Assembly (NCBI GenBank): GCA_023250795.1
Contig: JAHFAB010000176.1
Location: 1 to 5,029, forward strand
DNA length: 5,029 nucleotides
Direction of reading: 5' to 3'
DNA from: Bacteriovoracaceae bacterium
GTDB taxonomy: Bacteria > Bdellovibrionota > UBA1018
The notes beneath the pieces were generated by a model that saw nothing but the letters and a program-made list of their open reading frames with translations, was not told the origin of the DNA and made no database searches. This document shows positions 1 through 5,029 of this stretch, one piece after another (the first letter of the stretch is position 1; every line of letters starts with the position of its first letter). Both the position numbers and the translations under genes were made by a program.

Positions 1-1104
1 GCTGCAGCAAAAAGGGCCATTGATCTCTATGGGACGGGTTGTACAGGCTCTCGCTTTCTCAATGGAAACTTAGTTCTTCATGAAATGTTGGAAGAGCGTT
101 TGGCCGCATATCTTGGAAAAGAGAGTTGCCTGGTTTTTAGCACAGGATTTCTAGCTAATCAGGGAGCACTTTCTTGTCTAGTGGGGCGATCAGACGTCAT
201 GTACAGCGATCGTGAGAACCACGCGTCCATAATCGAAGGCACTCAGGTGGCGTTGGGGGATACGATCAAATTTAAACACAACGACATGGCCGATCTAGAG
301 AGAGTCCTTCTCAAAACCCGGGACCAGTATGACGGAGCTCTCATCGTAGCAGATGGGGTCTTTTCGATGTCTGGGGATATTTTGAACTTACCTAAAGCAG
401 CTGAGCTAGCAAAACGCTATAACTGCCGTTTCTATGTGGATGATGCGCATTCTTTGGGCGTTTTGGGTCCGAAAGGACAGGGCACAGCCTTTCATTTCAA
501 TATGCCAGACGCAGCCGATTTGGTGATGGGAACTTTTTCTAAGTCCTTTGCCTCCATTGGTGGTTTTGTTGCGGGGAAAGAAGAAGCCATCCACTACATT
601 AAACACAAAGCTAGGCCCTTCATTTTTAGTGCGGCGATGCCGCCAGCCGCTGTGGCTACGGTTCTAGAGTGTTTGAAAATCGTTCAAGAGGAACCCGAAC
701 ATCTTGAGAATCTCTGGAAAAATGCCCGGAAAATGCAAAAAGGTCTGATTGAGATGGGCTATAATACTCTCAACAGTCAGACGCCCGTCATTCCTCTTTT
801 GATTGGGGATGACATGACTGCTTTTGCTTTTACTCAGAAACTTTATGAAAAGGGCGTTTTTGCGACTCCGGTTGTAAAGCCTGCAGTCCCTGACGGATGT
901 GCGCTGATTCGAACAAGCTATATGGCCTCCCACACGGACGAAGATCTTGACTATGTTCTAGAAGTTTTAGAAGATCTAGGGAAAGAGTTTAGAATTTTAG
1001 GAGATTACGATCGTCAACAAAAGCTAGCATTTTTAGCGAGAACACATTTTGGAGCCGAGAAGTCATCGCCTCTAAGAGAAAAGGAACAAAGTGTATCAGC
1101 TTAA
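1..1104 (+). CDS. Serine palmitoyltransferase-like alpha-oxoamine synthase (5' truncated)
   Basis: The frame is open from base 1, so the true start lies upstream; 367 residues are visible against about 400-420 for the family, so some 40-50 N-terminal residues are missing. The protein is a fold-type I PLP enzyme that condenses an acyl thioester with an amino acid; for serine palmitoyltransferase (SPT) this is serine plus a long-chain acyl thioester giving 3-ketosphinganine in the cytosol. Visible motifs, in fragment numbering: GTGCTGSRFLNG near the start, the PLP-stacking His74 in ENHASI, VDDAHS with Asp147 and His150, the PLP lysine Lys181 in GTFSKS, ARPFIFSAAMPP after it, and Arg304 in LIRTSYMASHT. 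GTFSKS and the MPP segment resemble SPT rather than the GTLGKA type of 2-amino-3-ketobutyrate CoA ligase or BioF. About 32 extra residues follow the usual family end (ILGD). The last 14 bases overlap the next gene, a putative N-acyltransferase, which supports the sphingolipid reading. Substrate choice is inferred; KBL, BioF or another oxoamine synthase is the alternative. Confidence 0.85.
   Translation, partial: AAAKRAIDLYGTGCTGSRFLNGNLVLHEMLEERLAAYLGKESCLVFSTGFLANQGALSCLVGRSDVMYSDRENHASIIEGTQVALGDTIKFKHNDMADLERVLLKTRDQYDGALIVADGVFSMSGDILNLPKAAELAKRYNCRFYVDDAHSLGVLGPKGQGTAFHFNMPDAADLVMGTFSKSFASIGGFVAGKEEAIHYIKHKARPFIFSAAMPPAAVATVLECLKIVQEEPEHLENLWKNARKMQKGLIEMGYNTLNSQTPVIPLLIGDDMTAFAFTQKLYEKGVFATPVVKPAVPDGCALIRTSYMASHTDEDLDYVLEVLEDLGKEFRILGDYDRQQKLAFLARTHFGAEKSSPLREKEQSVSA
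1079..1085 (+). promoter_or_regulatory. Ribosome binding site for the GTG-started acyltransferase gene
   Basis: An AAAAGGA stretch inside the 3' end of the SPT-like gene ends five bases before the GTG at 1091. It supports that GTG as the start and implies that the two genes are translated from one message with a 14-base overlap. Confidence 0.6.
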
Positions 1105-2239
1105 ACGAGTTGAATCAGAAAAAGACTGGAAAAATTTTATTAACCTCCCGTGGACTATTTATTCGAAAAACCCACACTGGGTTCCACCTCTCAAAATCGC
1201 GGTGAAGGATCTTTTGAATGTTAAAAAAAACCCCTTCTTCCAACATGCACTCATGCATCCGGTCATTGCCTACAATGAAGCTGGAAGATGCGTGGGAAGA
1301 ATTGCTGGGATTATCGACGAAAATCACAACGAGTTTCACAAAGAAAAAACGGCTTTTTTTGGTTTTTTCGAATCCATAGACGATCAAAATCTAGCCAATC
1401 TCTTGTTTCAGGAAGTAGAAAACTGGGCAAAATCAAAAGGCATGACCCTCATTCGGGGCCCGATGAATCCCAGCACAAATCATGAGTGTGGGCTTTTGGT
1501 CGAAGGGTTCGAAGACTCACCTACGGTCATGAACACTTACAATCCCCCTTATTATGCAAAACTAGTTGAAACATGGGGTTTGACAAAATCCAAGGACTTG
1601 ATTGCCTACGATATTGATAGCAGAAAAGTAAAGTTTTCAGAAAAACTCATGGCTCAGTCTGAGAAACTCAGACAGACAGGGTCAGTGACATTTCGAACAA
1701 TTGACATGAAAAACTTTGAGGCTGAAGTCGAGCTCATTTTGGGCATCTATAATGACGCTTGGGAAGAGAACTGGGGATTTGTTCCGATGACTCCCGACGA
1801 GTTTCGTCATATGGCCAAAGACATGAAACCCATTGTGGACCCTGAGTTACTTCTCATTGCAATGGTGAAGGGTGTTCCGGCTGGGTTCGCTCTCACTTTG
1901 CCAGATGTTAATCAGGCGATCAAAAAAATAAAGAACGGAAAACTTTTCCCCAGTGGGCTTTTGAAACTTCTTTGGCACACGAAGGGGCCGGGTAAGAAAA
2001 AAACGATTAACCGTTGTAGAATTCTGACATTGGGAATCAAGAAAGATTACAGAGCCTACGGAATTGGTCCTCTCCTCTATGTCGAATTTTTGAAACGGGG
2101 TCCAGATAATGGTTATCCAGTGGGTGAGGCGTCTTGGATTCTCGAAGATAATATTCCGATGAATAAAGCCATCCAGCATATGGGAGGAGAAAAAACCAAG
2201 GTCTATCGAGTTTACGACAGACCTATCATGTCCGTATGA
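1091..2239 (+). CDS. GNAT-fold N-acyltransferase, candidate bacterial ceramide synthase
   Basis: The product is 382 residues, soluble-looking, with no signal peptide or membrane segment. The N-terminal half carries a conserved-looking block, GRCVGRIAGIIDENHNEF (about 65-82), followed by FFGFFESIDD (89-98) and RGPMNPSTNHECGLLVEGF (122-140). The C-terminal half looks like a GNAT acetyltransferase core: a beta strand then RAYGIG (321-326), matching the acyl-CoA pyrophosphate-binding loop, and a closing W-x-L-E-D-N helix with VYRVYDR (349-377), typical of GNAT C-termini. Bacterial ceramide synthase, known from Caulobacter and related to E. coli YghO, is a GNAT-superfamily protein found with serine palmitoyltransferase. 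Pairing here with an SPT-like gene through a 14-base overlap suggests it N-acylates the long-chain base. That substrate is inferred; the fold is the firmer part. The GTG start is chosen for its Shine-Dalgarno at 1079-1085 and the sensible N-terminus. The gene ends in an ATGA overlap with ruvC. Confidence 0.8.
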   Translation: MYQLKRVESEKDWKNFINLPWTIYSKNPHWVPPLKIAVKDLLNVKKNPFFQHALMHPVIAYNEAGRCVGRIAGIIDENHNEFHKEKTAFFGFFESIDDQNLANLLFQEVENWAKSKGMTLIRGPMNPSTNHECGLLVEGFEDSPTVMNTYNPPYYAKLVETWGLTKSKDLIAYDIDSRKVKFSEKLMAQSEKLRQTGSVTFRTIDMKNFEAEVELILGIYNDAWEENWGFVPMTPDEFRHMAKDMKPIVDPELLLIAMVKGVPAGFALTLPDVNQAIKKIKNGKLFPSGLLKLLWHTKGPGKKKTINRCRILTLGIKKDYRAYGIGPLLYVEFLKRGPDNGYPVGEASWILEDNIPMNKAIQHMGGEKTKVYRVYDRPIMSV

Positions 2240-2748
2240 GGATATTGGGAGTAGATCCGGGCTCTCGTCTGACAGGTTATGGTTGTGTTGACGTTGAGGG
2301 TGGTAAAGTCAGGCTCGTCACACATGGTGTGCTCAAGGTTGCGGGCATTCATGCGAAAGAGCTTTTGCCGTTAGAAAAAAGGCTTCTTCTTATTTATCAG
2401 GGACTGAACGAAATTATTTTAAAATACAAGCCCCAGATCATGGTCGTTGAGAAAATCTTTTTTGCAAAAAATGCACTTTCCGCTCTAAAGCTTGGGCATG
2501 CGCGAGGTGCTGCTGTCTTGACTGGCGCTATGCATTCCTTAGAAATTGTTGAATATAGCCCCACAGAGGTCAAGTCGTCCCTGGTCGGGTTTGGTCGAGC
2601 AGATAAAACTCAGATTGCCAAAATGTTGCAGATCATTTTGGGGCGACAAGACTTTCTGACTCATGACGCATCTGACGCACTTTCTTTAGCCATCAGTCAC
2701 GCTTATCGCTTGCCCAAACAGTGGACTTTGCGGCAAACAAGTCTATGA
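2236..2748 (+). CDS. ruvC: Crossover junction endodeoxyribonuclease RuvC
   Basis: RuvC is the dimeric Holliday-junction resolvase that makes symmetric nicks in four-way junctions brought to it by RuvAB during recombinational repair. The 170-residue product matches the family length (E. coli 173). The start MRILGVDPGSRLTGYG places the first catalytic aspartate at Asp7. Glu72 lies in VVEKIFFAKNALSALKLG, and the final pair is Asp144 and Asp147 in HDASDAL, so the four-acid metal site is complete. The Lys/Arg-rich helix and the G-x-G-x-A-D-K-T-Q segment (118-126) are also present. The start codon overlaps the stop of the upstream acyltransferase gene as ATGA, and no good Shine-Dalgarno precedes it, so translation is probably coupled to the upstream gene. 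ruvA follows after 14 bases. I see nothing degenerate in it. Confidence 0.97.
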   Translation: MRILGVDPGSRLTGYGCVDVEGGKVRLVTHGVLKVAGIHAKELLPLEKRLLLIYQGLNEIILKYKPQIMVVEKIFFAKNALSALKLGHARGAAVLTGAMHSLEIVEYSPTEVKSSLVGFGRADKTQIAKMLQIILGRQDFLTHDASDALSLAISHAYRLPKQWTLRQTSL

Positions 2749-2762
2749 AGGGGTGATTTTGT

Positions 2763-3431
2763 ATGATCGGTTATTTGAGGGGTTCGGTTCTCGAACACAA
2801 AGAGGGGAGAGCTCTCATTTTTGTGGGAGAAGGGGAAGGCTCAGGGGTGGGGTACACAGTTACATTGCCACAGAGTGAAGCCTATCGGTTGTTGTCGACT
2901 GAAAATAATAAAATCGGGTTTTTTATTTATACTCATGTTCGTGAAGATGCTTTGGACCTTTATGGGTTTCGAACAAACATGGAGAAAGAACTTTTTAACA
3001 CCCTGCTTACGGTCAATGGGATTGGACCAAAAGGAGCCATGAGTATTTTATCTAAAGTCGAGCCTCAGTCTTTGGTTCAGGCACTTTTAGATAAAAATCA
3101 AGAACTCCTCCAAAGTGTGCCTGGGATTGGAAAGAAAACGGCTGAAAGATTGGTGGTTGAGCTTTCGGATTCTATTCGGAAAAAAGCCGACATTTTTCAG
3201 GCCATTTTTCAGACACAAGAAAAAGGATCTTCCTCTGCTCATCTTCAGAAAACAAATCCACGGTTTCCAGAGTTAGCTCTTACACATTTTAGAGATGCAA
3301 AAGAGGCTTTGGTTGGGTTGGGATATCGTGAACAGGATGTGGTCGCGGTTTTGAACCGGTTGCTTCCCCAAGAAAAAACTCCGATTGTATTAGAAAACAT
3401 GATTCGCAAGGCATTGAGCCAGTTGGCGTAG
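2763..3431 (+). CDS. ruvA: Holliday junction branch migration complex subunit RuvA
   Basis: RuvA binds the four-way junction as a tetramer or octamer and loads the RuvB motor on two opposite arms. The 222-residue product begins with the canonical MIGYLRG of the N-terminal OB-fold domain. HVREDALDLYGF (58-69) contains the acidic pin, Glu61 and Asp62, corresponding to E. coli Glu55 and Asp56. Two helix-hairpin-helix motifs follow: LTVNGIGPKGAMSIL (82-96) and LQSVPGIGKKTAERLV (116-131). A flexible linker runs roughly from 145 to 172, and the C-terminal RuvB-contacting domain includes DAKEALVGLGY (178-188). It is about 19 residues longer than E. coli RuvA (203). Much of the extra length appears to be in the linker, which is the least conserved part of the family. 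A GAAGGGG Shine-Dalgarno at 2747-2753, overlapping the end of ruvC, sits nine bases before the ATG. Confidence 0.97.
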   Translation: MIGYLRGSVLEHKEGRALIFVGEGEGSGVGYTVTLPQSEAYRLLSTENNKIGFFIYTHVREDALDLYGFRTNMEKELFNTLLTVNGIGPKGAMSILSKVEPQSLVQALLDKNQELLQSVPGIGKKTAERLVVELSDSIRKKADIFQAIFQTQEKGSSSAHLQKTNPRFPELALTHFRDAKEALVGLGYREQDVVAVLNRLLPQEKTPIVLENMIRKALSQLA

Positions 3432-3442
3432 TTTTTGACACC

Positions 3443-3450
3443 GAAGGGAG
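3443..3450 (+). promoter_or_regulatory. Ribosome binding site that fixes the ruvB start
   Basis: A strong GAAGGGAG Shine-Dalgarno lies eight bases before the ATG at 3459. An in-frame TTG at 3435 lies upstream of this site, four bases after the ruvA stop and without its own Shine-Dalgarno. The site therefore argues for the ATG at 3459 as the ruvB start. Confidence 0.8.
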
Positions 3451-3458
3451 ACTCGAAA

Positions 3459-4496
3459 ATGGAGCAAATGGAATCTGAGAGATTAGTCAGTGGCAAAGAC
3501 CTGGTTTCCGATACTCCGCTTTCCATCATAAAGGAAAAAAATCTCCGTCCACAAAATTTAGAAAATTATGTGGGTCAGGGCAAAATCAAAGAAAAACTTT
3601 CTCTCTTTCTAAAGGCGGCAAAACAGAGGGGCGATGCTTTGGACCATGTGCTTTTAGCTGGTCCTCCCGGATTAGGAAAAACCACGCTTGCCCATATTAT
3701 TGCTAATGAAATGGGATCGCAGATTCATATAGTGACAGGACCAAATGTAGAAAAAAAGGGGGATTTAGCGGCCGTTTTGACCAATTTGCAGCCGGGAGAT
3801 GTTTTGTTTATTGACGAGATTCACCGCTTACAAAAAACGATAGAGGAAGTTCTCTACGGGGCAATGGAGGATTTCAAGTTAGATCTGATTTTGGGCCAGG
3901 GTCCCGCTGCGCGAACTTTGAGAATTGATTTGCCCCCCTTTACTTTGGTAGGAGCAACTACGAGGACTGGTTTACTGACGAATCCTTTGAGAGATCGATT
4001 TGGAGTGCAGCTGAGACTTGATTTCTATCCAGTCGGAGAATTAGAAGTGATCCTTGAGCGATCGGCAAAAGTGCTAGAGATCGAGATGGACGCTCAGGCC
4101 GCTCAGGAAATGGCTAAACGTTCCAGGGGAACTCCCCGAATTGCCAATCGACTTTTGAAACGAGTGCGAGATTATGCGCAAGTCGTGAGTCAGTCTCCAA
4201 AAATTACTCAAGAAATCGCCAGAGCTGCGTTGCACTTATTTGAAGTCGATGAGAGGGGCTTAGATGCCATGGACCGAAAATTCTTATTGACCCTTATTGA
4301 GAAATTCGAAGGAGGGCCGGTGGGGATTGAGACACTTTCTTCTGCCACTGGGGAAGAAAGGGATACATTAGAAGATGTTTACGAACCCTATCTGCTCCAA
4401 GAGGGTTTTATCCAGCGCACTCCCCGTGGACGTGTGGCCGCTAAAATGTCCTATGACCACCTGGGTTTGTGTTTTATTCCACACGATTTTAATTAG
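3459..4496 (+). CDS. ruvB: Holliday junction branch migration ATPase RuvB
   Basis: RuvB is the hexameric AAA+ motor that pumps DNA through the RuvA-bound junction. From the ATG at 3459 the product has 345 residues, the usual family length. The N-terminal segment [12 protein letters not shown] (29-40) is the RuvB signature preceding the ATPase core. Walker A is GPPGLGKT (68-75), Walker B is LFIDEIH with Asp119 and Glu120, sensor 1 lies in LVGATTRTG (163-171), the arginine-finger segment is LRDRFG (177-182), and sensor 2 lies in [18 protein letters not shown] (223-240). The C-terminal winged helix includes [15 protein letters not shown] (285-299) and the typical [17 protein letters not shown] run (309-325). 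All ATPase motifs are intact. A longer version starting at the TTG at 3435 would add eight residues, but the Shine-Dalgarno position speaks against it. It lies 27 bases after ruvA and is the last gene of the packed run; no convincing terminator follows. Confidence 0.97.
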   Translation: MEQMESERLVSGKDLVSDTPLSIIKEKNLRPQNLENYVGQGKIKEKLSLFLKAAKQRGDALDHVLLAGPPGLGKTTLAHIIANEMGSQIHIVTGPNVEKKGDLAAVLTNLQPGDVLFIDEIHRLQKTIEEVLYGAMEDFKLDLILGQGPAARTLRIDLPPFTLVGATTRTGLLTNPLRDRFGVQLRLDFYPVGELEVILERSAKVLEIEMDAQAAQEMAKRSRGTPRIANRLLKRVRDYAQVVSQSPKITQEIARAALHLFEVDERGLDAMDRKFLLTLIEKFEGGPVGIETLSSATGEERDTLEDVYEPYLLQEGFIQRTPRGRVAAKMSYDHLGLCFIPHDFN

Positions 4497-4538
4497 TTTG
4501 TTTCCTGAATCACACAGTTTCATGCTAGCGCCAATAAA

Positions 4539-4556
4539 ATGCCTGTTCTTTGGCAT
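4539..4556 (+). repeat. Short inverted repeat between ruvB and lpxC
   Basis: ATGCC and GGCAT form a perfect five-base inverted repeat around an eight-base spacer. No T-run follows, so it is a poor intrinsic terminator. It lies about 145 bases upstream of the predicted lpxC start site, a distance at which sigma-54 activators commonly bind, so it may be an operator half-site pair. The repeat is short enough to be chance. Confidence 0.25.
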
Positions 4557-4666
4557 AGGATAACTCGGGGTTGACGCGCACGGTATATTTTGTTACTGCT
4601 CGAACTTATTGGGGTTTCTTGGATAAGGGAAAGGGAAATGAATTAAATATGAAAGATCACCCAAAC

Positions 4667-4682
4667 CGGCACGACTCTTGCT
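4667..4682 (+). promoter_or_regulatory. Candidate sigma-54 (-24/-12) promoter of lpxC
   Basis: CGGCACG, four bases, then TTGCT matches the sigma-54 consensus TGGCACG-N4-TTGC(A/T) at every defined position except the first. The invariant GG (4668-4669) and GC (4680-4681) have the required 12-base offset. Counting from the -12 C, transcription would begin near 4693, giving a 19-base leader that holds a Shine-Dalgarno and ends at the lpxC ATG. The match and its placement together make chance unlikely. Activity would need RpoN and an enhancer-binding protein, neither of which is in the window. Confidence 0.75.
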
Positions 4683-4701
4683 TTATATTCATGTAAATGC
4701 T

Positions 4702-4707
4702 GAGGAG
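4702..4707 (+). promoter_or_regulatory. Ribosome binding site of lpxC
   Basis: GAGGAG ends four bases before the ATG at 4712. An in-frame ATG at 4697, five codons upstream, has no Shine-Dalgarno and would sit only about four bases from the predicted transcript start. The site therefore selects 4712. Confidence 0.75.
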
Positions 4708-4711
4708 TGTT

Positions 4712-5029
4712 ATGAACTATCAAAAGACAGTTCGGAAGTCTGTAGTCGTCAAAGGAGTTGGCGTTCATTCGGGGAAAGAAGTTTCTTTGAAGATGAGGCC
4801 TGCGAAACCCGGTCAGGGGATCGTGTTTAAGAGGGTGGATCTGCCGGGCTCTCCCGAAGTCCCCGCGTTACACACACAGATTATTTCAACCAGGCTTGCG
4901 ACCACTTTGGGTTCGGGCAAGGTCTTAGTGAGTACGGTTGAGCATCTTTTGGCAGCACTCTACGGTCAGGGGATTGATAATGCGATTCTAGAAGTGGATG
5001 GACCTGAGATTCCCATTTTGGATGGAAGC
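4712..5029 (+). CDS. lpxC: UDP-3-O-acyl-N-acetylglucosamine deacetylase LpxC (3' truncated)
   Basis: LpxC is the zinc-dependent cytosolic deacetylase that removes the N-acetyl group from UDP-3-O-acyl-GlcNAc, the committed step of lipid A synthesis. Only the first 106 residues are in the window, about a third of the protein; the frame is open to the last base. The start QKTVRKSVVVKGVGVHSGK (4-22) is the typical N-terminus with the GVHSG turn and His19. STVEHLLAAL (74-83) carries the zinc ligand His78 next to the catalytic-base glutamate Glu77, equivalent to E. coli His79 and Glu78. GIDNAILEVDGPEIPILDGS closes the fragment and is a family hallmark. The second zinc-binding motif and the region that determines inhibitor sensitivity lie beyond the window. 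It stands 215 bases from ruvB and has its own candidate sigma-54 promoter and ribosome binding site, so it probably begins a separate transcription unit. Confidence 0.96.
   Translation, partial: MNYQKTVRKSVVVKGVGVHSGKEVSLKMRPAKPGQGIVFKRVDLPGSPEVPALHTQIISTRLATTLGSGKVLVSTVEHLLAALYGQGIDNAILEVDGPEIPILDGS

Noticed and set aside
406..933. Minus-strand open frames of 66 and 89 codons opposite the SPT-like gene.
   Set aside because: They lie wholly antisense to a well-supported gene, resemble no known protein and have no ribosome binding site worth noting.
1223..1231. A8 run followed by CCCC in the acyltransferase gene, containing an in-frame A_AAA_AAC slippery heptamer.
   Set aside because: The frame continues intact through the run, a -1 shift stops after about 15 codons with no useful product, and no stimulatory structure is evident; it simply encodes Lys-Lys-Asn.
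1344..1368. A-run, CGGC loop and T-run that could fold like a terminator hairpin, followed by a second T-run.
   Set aside because: It lies in the middle of an intact coding region (encoding EKTAFFGFF), the stem is only A-T pairs, and premature termination there makes little sense.
4467..4490. Six-pair weak hairpin at the end of ruvB followed by four T residues, considered as an intrinsic terminator.
   Set aside because: The stem has one G-U pair and only two G-C pairs, lies inside the coding region, and the T-tract is short; not convincing as a terminator.
4571..4599. TTGACG as a possible sigma-70 -35 box in the ruvB-lpxC gap.
   Set aside because: No acceptable -10 hexamer lies 16-18 bases downstream; the nearby TATATT (4584-4589) is only seven bases away.
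4605..4627. CTTAT and ATAAG inverted repeat with a 13-base loop.
   Set aside because: Five A-T-rich pairs with a long loop are expected by chance in a sequence of this composition.
4649..4696. Fifteen-codon reading frame (ATG to TAA) just before lpxC, preceded by a purine-rich tract.
   Set aside because: It runs across the sigma-54 promoter element and would not be in the transcript made from it; the Shine-Dalgarno-like tract is too far from the ATG and the peptide shows no recognisable feature.

Overview
The window looks like a chromosomal segment of a Gram-negative bacterium. It carries the start of lpxC, the committed step of lipid A synthesis, together with a complete Holliday-junction set ruvC-ruvA-ruvB. 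Base composition is middling and slightly AT-rich throughout, with no visible break in codon use. A serine-palmitoyltransferase-like gene and a very good sigma-54 promoter would fit the deltaproteobacterial/Bdellovibrionota-like groups or another sphingolipid-making proteobacterium, but the sequence alone does not fix the taxon. There are no mobile elements, CRISPR arrays, tRNAs or rRNAs.

Layout: all genes are on the + strand. Positions 1-1104 hold the 3' part of a PLP-dependent alpha-oxoamine synthase whose motifs fit serine palmitoyltransferase best. It overlaps by 14 bases a GTG-started GNAT-fold acyltransferase (1091-2239), which by its pairing is a candidate bacterial ceramide synthase. 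That gene overlaps ruvC (2236-2748) through an ATGA junction. ruvA (2763-3431) follows after 14 bases. ruvB (3459-4496, started at an ATG with a strong Shine-Dalgarno rather than an upstream TTG) follows after 27 bases. These five genes are packed like one transcription unit, and no promoter is evident between them.

A 215-base gap (4497-4711) separates ruvB from lpxC (4712 to the window end, 3' truncated). The gap contains a small inverted repeat and, immediately before lpxC, a near-consensus -24/-12 element whose predicted start site leaves a leader of about 19 bases with a Shine-Dalgarno.

Functionally, the window combines two envelope-lipid activities, long-chain-base/ceramide synthesis and lipid A synthesis, on either side of the branch-migration and resolution machinery for DNA recombination. 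The most notable points are the presumed sphingolipid gene pair translationally coupled to ruvCAB and the candidate sigma-54 control of lpxC. The ruv genes themselves look orthodox, with all catalytic motifs present.
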